DNA of 64,000 nucleotides from Paulinella micropora (GCA_019918135.1 WBZZ01005849.1:239501-303500); one strand, 5' to 3'. Positions 46,588 to 56,595 are shown, counted from the stretch's first letter. Notes: generated from the letters alone by a model not told the origin. Program-made: numbers and translations.

Positions 46588-46612
46588 TGGGGGGGGGGGC
46601 GCCCCCCCCCCT
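46588..46612. repeat. G-run/C-run hairpin with CT tract
   Basis: GGGGGGGGCGCCCCCCCC-type palindrome followed by CTCTCTCTCT, between the start of the DUF1152-like gene and the kelch gene, i.e. within a divergent promoter region. Confidence 0.7.
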
Positions 46613-46696
46613 CTCTCTCTCCCTCTTCCAATCCCCCCCCCCCCCAGCTTCTGTTCGGTCTTTTTGCTCCCGTTGCCTTTTCCCCTGCAAAGCTGT

Positions 46697-48477
46697 ATGC
46701 CACCAAGAAAGAGAGCCAAGCGCGCGCCTGTCTTCGCCGCCGTCGCTCCCCAGAGCTCCACTAGTTTAGACGAGGACGAAGAACCCCGGCCCACTGGCAC
46801 AGCGGAGGGGGCCTGCCCGCGGCTGTTGCCGCAGCCTGCACAGCCGCCGCTCGTCGTCGTGAACCCGTCTGCAGTGGAGCTCTACGAATCCTTGCTGCGC
46901 ATCATCAACCAGCTGGCGCAGCTACCTGACGCCCGCTACGGTTCTGCCCCGGCCCAACCAGAGCAGGACGACGCTTTTTCCTTTACCTTGGAACACCAGC
47001 CAGCAGAGAACGCGCTGAGCCCGGGGGGCAAGCAGCCCAGCCCGCGTCGTCAGCTGGCTGAGTCCGCCCCCCCGGGTTTGCAACTGAGGCTCCGAGGCCT
47101 GCGCTCGCGCTGGCCGGGACTCGCGAAAGCCGGCAGCGAGGCCCGCGCGCGCGTCGCAGACCATATCGCTCGGCGCCAACACGACATGCAGGGGCTGGAG
47201 CAAGAGGCCGTGGCGTTGTGTTTGCGCATGGACGCGAGCTCCGACGACCAGGAGGCGGAACTCTGTAAGCAACTCTACGCCCTGCGCAGAATGATCGGCC
47301 AGCACAAGCAGGCCTTGCAGGCGCTCTGCTCCCAGGCCAACGTCGACGTCGACGTCGAAGCCGAACACGTCAGCTCCTGTCTAGAGATCTCAAAAACACC
47401 CGACCTCGCCCAAGTAATCCGCGAAAAAAAGATCCTGCCCCGCCTGCAGCCCGAGCCGCAGGCGCTGTACGTCTTTGGTGGCTTCGGCGGGGTCCCCGGC
47501 CAAAGGGCTTTGCTAGACACCGTGCACTTCTACACGGGGGCCATGCTGCCCCCTCCCGCGCTAGTGGGTTGGGCTGGAAGGAAGCAAGCTGCAGGCTCCT
47601 CACGCCGCGCTCACACGCAGCGTGTGCCTCTGTTGACGGTGTACTGTATGTGTTAGGCGGCGTGGGTCCCGACCACCGCCCTGTGCCCACCATGGAACGT
47701 CTCTACACCAGCCCGCTAGCGCGGGCTGGAGGAGACAACTGCAGCGCTGGGTTCGGCAAGGAGGACAGCCTGCCCAACACGCTGGGTTTACTGGGCGCAG
47801 TGGCAGCTTCTATCGATGAACACAGCATCCTGCTGGCGGGCGGAATCGCTCGTGGCGCCATCACGCCCAACGTGGCGCGCTACGACTGTGTGACCAACCG
47901 TTGGGAAAACCTGCAACCGATGGCCTACGCGCGAGCCTACCTGGGCGGGGCGGTTCTGGGTGTCGGGAGCCAAGCGCGGTTCTTCGTAATTGGAGGCAAG
48001 GGCCCAGGCGATCAGATTCTGGATTCAGTGGAGTGCTACAACCCAACCACTCAGCGCTGGAGCCCCGCCGCCGCCCTCCGAACCCCCAGGTGGGGCTGCT
48101 CAGCCGCCGTGTTGGAAGGTCACGGTGTTTACGCCATTGCCGGACGGGACCTTGTAGGGCGGGTACTGTCTTCCGTGGAGCGCTACGACCTTACACGCGA
48201 CAGTTGGCAAGAAGTGGCGCCCCTCCTGGAAGCCCGTGAAGACGCTTGCGCAGCTGTGTTGGGCGGCTTTATCTATGTGTTGGGCGGTGCGAACGCGCGC
48301 GGGGTGCCTCTCGCGTCAGTGGAGTGTTATGACCCGGAAAGCAACTCCTGGCACTCGTGCCCCAACCTGCCGCTCGCGCGCTCCCTCGCCAACTGTACCG
48401 TTACGCCCGGCTTGTTGTTCCCCTCCGCCCCTCTCATCCGCACCAGTGGGTCGGAAGTACGGGAAAGTCAAGAATAA
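46697..48477 (+). pseudogene. kelch-repeat protein gene (looks interrupted)
   Basis: Starts at the ATG of MPPRKRAKRAP, a nuclear-localisation-like run. The first ~240 residues are Pro/Ala-rich, then helical and Gln/Arg-rich (possible coiled coil). The rest is a kelch beta-propeller with about five to six blades: YVFGGFGG, GVLYVLGGVG, SILLAGGIARG, ARFFVIGGKGPG, GVYAIAGRD, GFIYVLGGAN, alternating with VECYNPTTQRW, VERYDLTRDSW and VECYDPESNSW. It is spread over two overlapping readings and looks broken about once. Kelch proteins serve as substrate adaptors of Cul3 ligases or bind actin; poxviruses carry many. No BTB domain is seen. Followed by a TTTTTATTAATAA signal. Confidence 0.65.
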
Positions 48478-48556
48478 TATTGTCACGCTGCAAAAGCCTT
48501 TTTATTAATAACTTTTCCTTTTTTTATTCATAAAAACACAAGCGGGGGTTTAATAG

Positions 48557-49141
48557 TTAGACTTGTCGCTCACGAATCAGCTTGCCGCATTTGGGACAGA
48601 TTCTAGCCTCTGCGCAGATACTGTCGTATTCCTGCAGCAACCAGTCGATTCCTTCCTGCTGTTCCGCGGGCATCCTTTGCCTTAGCATCTGCTTGGCCTT
48701 GCACACAAGTTCTTCGTCGAGTATGCGCGCATGAGTTGGCCGATACGAGGCTACAAAAATCCATTCCGGGTACTCCTTGGTCAACCAACCGTTGCCATCA
48801 CCCTCAGAGCTGAACTCGATGAGGGCTGCAATGACAGACTCCCTCCGTTCCTTGCTTTCATTAACTGCTATACACAGGAGCTCATTTCTCTTGGCTAAGG
48901 CGCCTTCGAATTTTCTGAGCAGCTCTTCATTCCCTGCCCAGTGTTTCTTAGCTTTTATGTTCCGTAGAATTGGCCTTTCTTTGTCAGTCGGTGGCTCTAC
49001 GTGCGTAGAGCTAGCTACATCCTGGCACCATTGCGCCACTTGTTTTAGGATAGCATCACTAGGTTCGCCAAGCTCTTGTCGCTCTCGAAGGTTTGTGAGT
49101 ATTTTGGCGCGTATTACCGCTTCACACGGGATATTATTAGA
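48557..49141 (-). CDS. unknown protein with C-terminal CxxC
   Basis: About 160-190 residues. No ATG lies near the start of the open reading, which can be extended upstream to about 49141 (NIPCEAVIRAKILTNLRERQ); a non-AUG start or short upstream exon is possible. Mostly helical and charged (LLRKFEGALAKRNELL, CKAKQMLRQRMPAEQQEG), ending CPKCGKLIRE, half of a zinc ribbon. No family recognised. It lies just downstream of the secreted protein gene on the same strand. Confidence 0.45.
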   Translation of the reverse strand, partial: SNNIPCEAVIRAKILTNLRERQELGEPSDAILKQVAQWCQDVASSTHVEPPTDKERPILRNIKAKKHWAGNEELLRKFEGALAKRNELLCIAVNESKERRESVIAALIEFSSEGDGNGWLTKEYPEWIFVASYRPTHARILDEELVCKAKQMLRQRMPAEQQEGIDWLLQEYDSICAEARICPKCGKLIRERQV

Positions 49142-49144
49142 TAG

Positions 49145-50005
49145 TTAGGGGGCAATAGCACCATCACGAAAACTCTTTTTTCTGTCTCCTCTGCTCTCTT
49201 CCCCCATCCCCCCTCTCCTGTCCTTTCTCCCCTCCGCTGCCGCACCCCCTTCCAACCAGGTTGGGATACCAAGAAACGAACACGGGGAAGGTAAATCTTT
49301 ACTTAATTCCGTGATGGCTTGGGGTTCATCATCTCCATTGCCTTCGTCCTGAAAACTGCTGGAAACTTGGAAGCTATCCCCTGCGTTTTGACCCGGTGTC
49401 GTGTTGTTGGCCCGCACCGCAACTTGGACTATTCTCGTCGCGTCCTTGCCCTCGCAACGCTCGTAATCAAAGTGGAGTTGCCAAGTCTCGCCCACCCCAA
49501 CAGAGATAAGTCCTTGCCCGTCGAGCCCAGCCTCAGCCTCCACGTGCCCTCCGCAATAGGCAGGATTTTTCCGGCAACCATAAGTAAATGAAACTATTAC
49601 TCGGCAGGCTTTGCCAGCCTCCGGCCTGCACCTGAGCGTGCTCACCGTCAAGCCCTCTTCAATAGCCTGATCCAAACCCGCTAGGGACATCCCACTGCTA
49701 TCTTCAAAGACCAAATCAGCATTGGGCTCTGAGTTTTTCCCAGCTGGGTACACTTTCAGGTCCACCCTGCAGTCACCCTGCAGTCACTTTCAGGTCCACC
49801 CTGCAGTCACCCTGCAGTCACCGGGGCAGGCTAGTAGGTAAAGCTCGTTTAGGTATGTTGTTTCATGGTAGGGACATGCTAGTAGATCCTTGCTGTGCTG
49901 GTAGACTACTTCCTCGCCGCTTTCCAGCGTTTGTTCAGACCCGAACTCAGCCGCCGCACCAACATACAGTAACAGCATTAGTATGGCGGGGCTAACTTGC
50001 ATCAT
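49145..50005 (-). pseudogene. secreted protein gene of unknown family (looks interrupted)
   Basis: Begins MMQVSPAILMLLLYVGAAAEF, a good signal peptide. The mature part has paired Cys (LLACPYHETTY, LLACPGDCRV; later STLRCRPEAGKACRV, YGCRKNPAYCGG) and a beta-rich stretch (GETWQLHFDYERC). A short tandem duplication lies inside the gene, which looks broken about once. The tail is low-complexity and basic. No family recognised; presumably an extracellular protein. Confidence 0.45.
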
Positions 50006-50063
50006 TATTAGCCAGCCAAAAGGTTTTTTTTCTTCTTTTTTTTGTGCCTTGGTTCTGTTTTTT

Positions 50064-50223
50064 TCAATAATATTTTCGAGTACGAGGGATTTTCTGTGGC
50101 CTGAGCGGCGCGGAGAGAAAGGTGGGGCGGGGGCGGGAGGGGGAGAAGTCTGGCGATGGGATGGGCGCAAAGAGAAAGAGGGGGGGGGGGGGGGGAGAGG
50201 GGGGAGAGGGGGGGGGGGGGGAA
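50064..50223. repeat. G-rich low-complexity spacer
   Basis: Leader region of the secreted gene with several long G-runs (GGGGGGGAGAGGGGGGAG type). No gene. Confidence 0.6.
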
Positions 50224-50293
50224 AGCGAGCCAGACACACAGGAGTTTTTTATTGGCGGCAACGAGTTTTCTTAACTAAATTAAGACTGAATTT

Positions 50294-50770
50294 CTAGACA
50301 TGCTTTGGTCGCAGATGAAACGTGACTACCTGCTGCATTCCGTTGTTGTAGACATTGCAACGTTCTTCTCTATCGACGATATAGTACAGTGCTTTTTGCT
50401 CCAGCGCCTGGTTACTAGAGACAAACCAAGAGGAGGCCAGGGAAATGCAATGGTTTGCACCCAAAAGCAAGTAGCATGGGTTTTCCGGGCACAACCACTT
50501 TATCTCTAGTGCACCCAAATTGTTTTTGGTTCGGCCGTATTCGTGCATACGTTCGAGCACAATGTAATCAGTACCTTTTTGTAGCACTCCATTTTCTTTT
50601 TCTATAATTGTCCACATTGCGCGCATTGGGTGGGAGATCACGTAACGCAGCCGTTTCGGCGAGCCGAAGTACACGTCAAGCGCGGCGGCCGCGAACTTGT
50701 GGAGGGGCAGTAAGAGGCGGCTGAGAGAAGTGCCCCGCCGAGAAGGTAGTCTAGGCCGGTGTGTTCCCAT
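50294..50770 (-). CDS. unknown protein, divergent to the MYND gene
   Basis: 158 residues from MGTHRPRLPSRRG; an upstream Met could lengthen it by 12 or 17 residues. A basic N-terminus is followed by a globular region with YFGSPKRLRYVIS, MWTIIEKENGV, TDYIVLERMHEYGR, LEIKWLCPENPCYLLLGANH and LYYIVDREERCNVYNN. The pattern of alternating beta-strands suggests a small single-domain protein. No match recognised. Its start lies ~35 bp from the ATG of the MYND gene, so they share a bidirectional promoter. Confidence 0.5.
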   Translation of the reverse strand: MGTHRPRLPSRRGTSLSRLLLPLHKFAAAALDVYFGSPKRLRYVISHPMRAMWTIIEKENGVLQKGTDYIVLERMHEYGRTKNNLGALEIKWLCPENPCYLLLGANHCISLASSWFVSSNQALEQKALYYIVDREERCNVYNNGMQQVVTFHLRPKHV

Positions 50771-50804
50771 GTGGTATTGGTAGAGCGCGTTGCCGCCCAC
50801 GGGC

Positions 50805-51344
50805 ATGGCGCTCGCCGACATTGCGATGTACCCGCCGCGCACGTTTGAGCAAGACAAGCACCGGGAGTACGAGCACGACGACGTTTTTGCGCTCGCGTGC
50901 GGCCGCTGCGGGCTGTGGCTCTATTGCGACAAGAGCTGCCAGCGCGTGCACTGGCGCGGGGGACACCGGCGCAGCTGCCAGTCGGCGGAGAACAGGGCGC
51001 TGAGTGCAGTAATAGAGCTGAAGCTGCCGCGCCTCTACCTTTCTTGGCGGCGGAACAAGCCGCTGACTACCCCTGTGAGCAAGGGGCGGGCCTTCTTGAT
51101 TGAGGCAGTGTTGGATATGGTTAGGCTCGATCCAGTGCGCGGGGACCTGCCGCTAGACTTCCGAGGCAAGCCTGCCGAGGCGGTGTGGAAGGAATGCCAA
51201 AAGAAGCTCAAATATGCGGGCAGCCTCTTCAACGAGGCGGGCGGGTTCGACTGCATGCAGCTGGAGCTGCACTCCTGGACTCCTGACTTCTTTGTACGAG
51301 ACGTGGACAATGCTTGGGGCGGGATAGGGACGTGGCGCTGCTGA
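50805..51344 (+). CDS. MYND-type zinc-finger protein
   Basis: 179 residues from an ATG. CGRCGLWLYCDKSCQRVHW near 30-48 followed by GGHRRSC gives the MYND pattern CxxC...YCxxxC..xxW..H...C; the first Cys pair is lightly modified relative to textbook cases. MYND fingers bind Pro-rich peptides and recruit co-repressors or methyltransferases. The remaining ~120 residues (LPRLYLSWRRNKP, FLIEAVLDMVRLDP, LQLELHSWTPDFFV-like end) match no enzyme I know; no SET domain. Likely a modulator of host transcription or signalling. Confidence 0.65.
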   Translation: MALADIAMYPPRTFEQDKHREYEHDDVFALACGRCGLWLYCDKSCQRVHWRGGHRRSCQSAENRALSAVIELKLPRLYLSWRRNKPLTTPVSKGRAFLIEAVLDMVRLDPVRGDLPLDFRGKPAEAVWKECQKKLKYAGSLFNEAGGFDCMQLELHSWTPDFFVRDVDNAWGGIGTWRC

Positions 51345-51682
51345 AGTCGAGAATAGTTCTCAGTAATACGTGCAAGACTTTTTCTGACTTTTATTAAAAA
51401 AGATACTTCTTATTTTGGCACACCACGTACTAAGGGAAACTTCCAGGGACGACTCAAGAAGGCTGCTGTTGCTATTATGGATGAACGGATTGGCTTTAAG
51501 GTGCATATTCATTTGCAGGCGAATTCCGGGTATGTGTGGGGACAATTTCTGGCATCATCGTTGCTAACTTGCTTTTAATTAGAAATTACATTGTATACCT
51601 AGGCCTTGTAACTTTCCCCACCCTCTGTTGTCCACCCCTTGTTCCTCTTCTTGATACAAGGAGAAGAAGAGGAGGGCGGTCT
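51345..51682. other. AT-richer spacer
   Basis: 338 bp after the MYND gene with TTTTATTAAAAAAG (polyadenylation-like) near 51389. A 61-codon minus-strand reading lies here but has no supporting features. No gene called. Confidence 0.4.
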
Positions 51683-52780
51683 TTACTCGACCTCCCCGCG
51701 CCGCGCCTTTTTGCGCTTGCGCTCCTTGTCCGTCCCGCTTCTTCTTCTCTTTCTCTTTTGTCGACTCGCCGCCGCCGCCTTCTCGACGCGCTCCCCGCTC
51801 TCCTCCCACATCTTGTCATGAAAAGTAGCCCAGTCATGGACCTGAGGCTTTTTCTGGATTGTAAACGTGTTATAGCTGGTCCGCTTTCCATCGACCTGCC
51901 TGCGTTTTGCCTGGCCTGTTTCAACCATCGCGTAACCTACGTTGGACAGTAAAAATTTGGCTAGCTGCTTGGCGCTGCTCTTCTCGGCCTGCCTGTCGTC
52001 CGATACACCAGGCTGTGCATCCCGCGCCTGCTGCGCTAGTTTGCGCAAGAGCTTTTCTTTCTCGTAGAGAACGGATAAAGGATAAGCGGTCTCGTAGTCT
52101 GCCAAGAACTGCTCAAGCGAGGCAGCTCCAAAAACCTTCGTGGCTAAGCGATTCACGGCTCGGTGCATGGCCAGAGCAGAGGCCGCCTTGATCGGGATGG
52201 GCTTGGCAGTCTTTTCGTCAAGCCGCACGGCGTCCGTTTGGGGGCCCAAAACAATCGACAGGTTGTCAAGACTCGCAACGGCTTTCTTGGCCTGTGCAAG
52301 CAAATCCTTTATTCTCCTGACCCATTTCCAAATCCTCCACCCCACGTCTATCTCGTCACCGCCTTGCTCTTCCAACTCCTTAGACAGCTCTCGGCGTAAT
52401 TTCTTGAATTTCTCCAGCGACCCTGGGTAGCGCTGCAGGACGCGCAGGATTGCGAGCTCTGCTACTTCGTGGTCGAAGAGACGCTCACGCTCTTTGTTCT
52501 CGAGAAACTCCACTCGTGTCCGCACGCTCTGCTCCGTCAGCTCCGACCAGGAGATGCCGTGCCAGATAACTAATTCGTCTGCCTGCAGCATGGGCGCCCG
52601 CGCGCGCTCTGCCTTGCCCTTCTCATCCAGCAGCTCTGCCTCTGGCTCCCCTTGTTCTTCTTCTTCTTCTTCTCGTCTACGCCTTCGAACATCCGCGGAA
52701 TACTGGACAGGCCCCCCTCGCCGAAATAGGCCTTCACGACGGGGTCCACCGTCCTCCGGGCTCGCATCAGCATCTGGCAC
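51683..52780 (-). CDS. C-terminal part of the UL9-like protein or separate basic protein
   Basis: 365-residue open reading that has no ATG near its start and overlaps the helicase reading on the same strand. It contains an EEEEEEQGEPE acidic run, then helical, charged sequence (WSELTEQSVRTRVEFLENKE, LRRELSKELEEQGG, VGWRIWKWVRRIKDLL), and ends in a very basic tail (RQKRKRRRSGTDKERKRKK). In UL9-type proteins the origin-DNA-binding domain lies C-terminal to the helicase, so this could be that domain of the same gene, reached by frameshifting or an interruption; a separate nucleic-acid-binding protein is the alternative. Confidence 0.5.
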   Translation of the reverse strand: MPDADASPEDGGPRREGLFRRGGPVQYSADVRRRRREEEEEEQGEPEAELLDEKGKAERARAPMLQADELVIWHGISWSELTEQSVRTRVEFLENKERERLFDHEVAELAILRVLQRYPGSLEKFKKLRRELSKELEEQGGDEIDVGWRIWKWVRRIKDLLAQAKKAVASLDNLSIVLGPQTDAVRLDEKTAKPIPIKAASALAMHRAVNRLATKVFGAASLEQFLADYETAYPLSVLYEKEKLLRKLAQQARDAQPGVSDDRQAEKSSAKQLAKFLLSNVGYAMVETGQAKRRQVDGKRTSYNTFTIQKKPQVHDWATFHDKMWEESGERVEKAAAASRQKRKRRRSGTDKERKRKKARRGEVE

Positions 52781-55161
52781 AGGACCCGCGCGGGGGGGCC
52801 AAACCTCGACATTTTCTTTCTGTAACCACAGAGCAAAAAAACCAAGTCCAGCAAAACCCCGATATCAACGCACACGCTCACGAGCGAGGTGTGGATCAGC
52901 CCCCTGGGGCCTTCTTCGGAGAAGAAGTCGTTGATCGTCTGAATCAAAAACTTCGCGCTGGAGTTGCTGGTCTGTCCGTCCAACAGACGGATGCAGGCAC
53001 CATCTGCCCAGCTTGCGCGAAGGCGGTTTTCGTTTGAAACCAGTTCTCGCTGCTCCGCGGTTCTTTCGCGCGGGTCCAGCGGCACCGTCTCGCGCACAAA
53101 CTCTACCCCGCCCCCACCCGGCGCGCAGGGGCGTCGGGGGCACAGGTGCGGGAACATTTCCTGCAGCTTGTCATAGAGCGCCGCAGCGGCTTTCTGCGTC
53201 TGACACGCAACAATAAACTTTTTCCCAGCCCGGATCCCGTCCACGATGCCCTGGAAAAAATCCTGATATGCAGATACGACCTGCAGGCCCCGTTGTAGAT
53301 GCGGTGGCACGTACGTGTAGCAATGGAATTGGATTTCTTTTTGCGCCTCCACTTCCGACAACTTGCCCTGCTGGCGACACACGCCTCCTCCCTCACACAA
53401 CAGAAAGTCCCTCACGTGCGAAGTCCGCATGCAGTCTTTGTCCAGCAGCAAAAGCCGGGGGGCCCTTTCACAAATCATCCTCAGCACAGAGTCGTTGATC
53501 CGCAATTTCATCCCGTTCGTCTCCACACACACCGACTGGCTCAAGATCAGCAGTACCTCGTCCAACACCACCAGGTCCGGCCTCCAGATCTCTGGTTCCT
53601 GATTTGCACCCTTCTGCGGCAAGATAATCTTCCAGATAGATTCTTGTTGAATCTCCAGGATTTGTGCTTCGCGAATCTCTTGGCGTGTGGCCTTCTCGTA
53701 CAAACAGACCTTCATGTGCCCCAGCCCGTGGGCAGACAGATAGTCTTCTAGCCGCGGAGTACTATCCTGCGCCTGAGAAACCCTGCCCACGACCCAGATC
53801 ACCCGCGCGTGCCTGTCTTCTCTTAGCAGCGCACAGACTGCGGCAAAGCCCACCACCGTCTTGCCCAGCCCGGTGAACCCGTTAATCACCTGTACTCTGT
53901 GCTTGTCGAACGACACCCGGTGCATCACGCGTTCGCCCGTTTCTTTTATCAGGTACAAATCACTGGCCCGTGCGTACACGATATAAAACGCAAAAAACTT
54001 CCGTACATCGTCTTCCAACTGGTACCGAGCGTACAGCGCCTCTCTGTCGCCTGCCTGCTCGTCCACGAGAAATACTCGCCATTCTACGCTCGGAGGAAGC
54101 AAAGTGGGCACAGGCACTGCCCTGCCCCTTACTCTCATCTTCTTGGCGTTGAGTCTGGGCGTCTCCAACCCCGACAGGGGGCCCCGCTCGCAAATATAAG
54201 CATTCAGCCCTGCCGCTTCTACCCGGCAGGCGGGACCGCGAACGTACAAAACATTGTGCGCCAGCACCGACACGTTGGCCGGACCCACAAAGTCAATACA
54301 ACGCTTCATGATCTCGCCTTCAAAACGGGCCGTAAGAAAATGAACAAAGCGCCCCGTTCTCTTGTGCAGCTTAATCCTCCCATCAGGGCTCCAGGCTCTT
54401 TCCTTCTGCGCGCAGCACCAGCGCCAAAGCTTCTTGAAGTAGAACCGCAGACCCCTCGTCGCCGCCCGCAGGCTCTGCATAAAGTCTGCCAGCATCGGGT
54501 ACGTGGCGGCCCCCTTCTCATCCGCATCCCCCGGCAGCGACAACATCTTTCCTCCATGAACGAGCTCCTCCATGATCTTCCCAGCCCATGAAGAATCGAC
54601 CCCCAGCACACTGCCGACTCTCTGCAAGAACTCTTCGTGTTGCTGGGCATATTCCTGCAAAGACTTCAGCTTCTTTGATGGCGCAACTTTCAGCTCAGAC
54701 GCCAGCCAGTACAACAGGAACCCCGCTGAATTGGGAAGCTGCAAAGCCGTATCTCCGTGCAGCACCAGACGCCTCAGGGCCGCTGGTGCACCCTGAAGAC
54801 CTGTGTCTGCATACATTCGGGACCCTACGGACCTGTTTCCTTTTCGCCATGTCTTGACCCCGGGAGGCGCGCGGTAATACACTTCCAGCCCCTCGCGCTC
54901 GTTGACGGACGTATACAGGTCGTGCAAATATAGTCGATATCTCCAATCAAATCTCCTTTCGGCAATAAGCTCCGACACCCGCCCCAGATTCGCTTTCTCG
55001 TACAAAACCAGCCCAGAAACTTCACTTACAAGGCGTCCCTTTTTCTTACCCTTAGGCTCGTCCTCGTCCTCTTCTTCTTCCAGCAGCTTCACTAAGGCAC
55101 CCAGTGCACCGATGTCTTCGTCCCCTTCTGACCATAGCCTGTCACAACAAAATACACACAC
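52570..55161 (-). CDS. UL9-like origin-binding superfamily 2 helicase
   Basis: 863 residues. The helicase lies in the second half: Walker A NGFTGLGKTVVG near 425-436, motif Ia VIWVVGRVSQ, Walker B LVVLDEVLLIL near 530, a motif IV-like segment FIVACQTQKAAAALYDKL, motif V LIHTSLVSVCVDIG and motif VI ARVLCQMLMRARRT. The DEV box, the TSLVSV...DI block and QMLMRAR agree with the herpesvirus origin-binding protein family (UL9). The N-terminal 400 residues (ARFEGEIMKRCIDF, VLAHNVLYVRGPA) are unrecognised. The product would bind and open replication origins; a block of paired inverted boxes lies directly next to the gene. No ATG at the start: an upstream exon is likely, as at the left-edge copy. Confidence 0.75.
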   Translation of the reverse strand: MCVFCCDRLWSEGDEDIGALGALVKLLEEEEDEDEPKGKKKGRLVSEVSGLVLYEKANLGRVSELIAERRFDWRYRLYLHDLYTSVNEREGLEVYYRAPPGVKTWRKGNRSVGSRMYADTGLQGAPAALRRLVLHGDTALQLPNSAGFLLYWLASELKVAPSKKLKSLQEYAQQHEEFLQRVGSVLGVDSSWAGKIMEELVHGGKMLSLPGDADEKGAATYPMLADFMQSLRAATRGLRFYFKKLWRWCCAQKERAWSPDGRIKLHKRTGRFVHFLTARFEGEIMKRCIDFVGPANVSVLAHNVLYVRGPACRVEAAGLNAYICERGPLSGLETPRLNAKKMRVRGRAVPVPTLLPPSVEWRVFLVDEQAGDREALYARYQLEDDVRKFFAFYIVYARASDLYLIKETGERVMHRVSFDKHRVQVINGFTGLGKTVVGFAAVCALLREDRHARVIWVVGRVSQAQDSTPRLEDYLSAHGLGHMKVCLYEKATRQEIREAQILEIQQESIWKIILPQKGANQEPEIWRPDLVVLDEVLLILSQSVCVETNGMKLRINDSVLRMICERAPRLLLLDKDCMRTSHVRDFLLCEGGGVCRQQGKLSEVEAQKEIQFHCYTYVPPHLQRGLQVVSAYQDFFQGIVDGIRAGKKFIVACQTQKAAAALYDKLQEMFPHLCPRRPCAPGGGGVEFVRETVPLDPRERTAEQRELVSNENRLRASWADGACIRLLDGQTSNSSAKFLIQTINDFFSEEGPRGLIHTSLVSVCVDIGVLLDLVFLLCGYRKKMSRFGPPARVLCQMLMRARRTVDPVVKAYFGEGGLSSIPRMFEGVDEKKKKKNKGSQRQSCWMRRARQSARGRPCCRQTN

Positions 55162-55164
55162 GCG

Positions 55165-55217
55165 TGACTCCTCTTGGATCCTCCCTCCCTTGCTCCCCTG
55201 AGCCCTTCATATCACAC
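55165..55217. repeat. ~53-bp direct repeat, left copy
   Basis: GCGTGACTCCTCTTGGATCC through GAGCCCTTCATATCACAC. It recurs at 57149-57204. The two copies bracket the repeat-rich block between the helicase and primase genes. Confidence 0.8.
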
Positions 55218-55229
55218 AGCTCGTCAGTT

Positions 55230-55430
55230 CCTCTTTGCCCCCCAGCAGCAGCCGCGCAATCCCCGGGGGGGTGGCGGAAGCACACGCTCGGCCCTTGGGC
55301 GCAGGTGCGGGCGCGCAAAAAATTCCCAAGGCCCCCCCCCCCCCCCCCGCCCCAGCGCACCCCAGACCCCCTCGGAGCACCCGCTCGTCCAAAGGGTGCC
55401 AGGGGGATTGTGTGGCTGGTAGCCCGAAAT
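55230..55430. repeat. single unit related to the 212-bp array
   Basis: GAAGCACACGCTCGGCCCTTGG, GCGGGCGCGCAAAAAATTCC and GAGCACCCGCTCGTCC followed by GGGGGATTGTGTGGC line up with one unit of the array at 389-1805. Here it is present once and diverged. Confidence 0.7.
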
Positions 55431-55689
55431 CAAAAGCTTCCCCCTTTATTGGTCTTTTTCAGTGCACGCAGATCTCCCTACCGCAGCGGTCTGCAATAGT
55501 ATAGGTGGACCGGTTGCCCAATTTGGACCGACTTGCGCTCCAGCGCCCCTGCCTGCGCTTGAGCGCATGTTGGTCCAAATCGGGCACCCAGCAGTTATAA
55601 AATAGTATAGGGGGACTGGTTGCCCGATTTGGACCGACTTGCGCTGAAGCGCAGGCAGGGGCGCTGGAGCAGGGAGGGGAGAGCAACCC

Positions 55690-55860
55690 ACCACCAGCAA
55701 CGATCAAGCCGTGGACGCAGACCCACAGTGTCACACCGGCTTGATCATAAGTGCGGTGTCTTCCCTCCCCTCCCCGCCCTCCCCTCCCCTCTCCTCTCTC
55801 GCCCTGGCGCGCCCTCGTTGCAGTGCAACCCCTGTTTGATCGTCACATGCCCTTCTCCCC
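55690..55860 (+). repeat. long inverted repeat, left arm
   Basis: Contains ACGATCAAGCCGTGGACGC, GTCACACCGGCTTGATCAT, a C-rich tract and GTTGCAGTGCAACCCCTG. The arm reads in reverse complement at 56415-56595. Each arm also carries its own smaller GATCAAGCC...GGCTTGATC palindrome. Confidence 0.75.
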
Positions 55861-56414
55861 CCTGCTCCAGCGCACCTACCCGCGCAGGTCGGTACAAATT
55901 GGGCAACCAAGCCCCCTATATAATTTTATGACTGCTGAGTGCCCGATTTGGACTGGAACACTGCTCCAGCGCGCCTACCTGCGCTCCAGCGCAAGTCGGT
56001 CCAAATTGGACAACCAAACCTCCTATATAATTTTATAACTGCTGGTGGCGGATTTGGACCGGAGCACTGCTCCAGCGCGCCTACCTGCGCTCCAGCGCAA
56101 GTCAGTCCAAATTGGGCAACCAAACCCCCTATATAATTTTATAACTGCTGGGTGCCCGATTTGGACCGGAGCACTGCTCCAGCGCGCCTACCTGCGCTCC
56201 AGCGCAAGTCGGTCCAAAGTGGACAACCAAACCTCCTATATAATTTTATAACTGCTGGTGGCGGATTGCGCAGGTAGGCACGCTGGAGCAGTGTTTCGGT
56301 CCAAATCGGGCACCCAGCAGTTATAAAATAGTATAGGGGGGCTTGTTGCCCAATTTGGACCGACCTGAGCTGGAGCATGTGTAGGTGCGCTGGAGCAGGT
56401 GGGGGTGGGGGGAG

Positions 56415-56595
56415 CAACGACGATCAAACAGGGGTTGCACTGCAGCGAGGGCGCGCGACGGCGAGACAGAGGAGAGGGGGAGGGGGGGGGAGGAGGACGA
56501 GGGGAGGGGAGACACCGCCCTAATGATCAAGCCGGTGTGACACTGGTGGGTTTGCGTCCACGGCTTGATCGTGGATGGTGGTGAGTTGCTCCCTC
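56415..56595 (-). repeat. long inverted repeat, right arm
   Basis: Reverse-complement partner of 55690-55860 (ACGATCAAACAGGGGTTGCA ... CCACGGCTTGATCGT). A third, shorter GATCAAGC...GGCTTGATC palindrome lies at 56909-56955. Confidence 0.75.
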
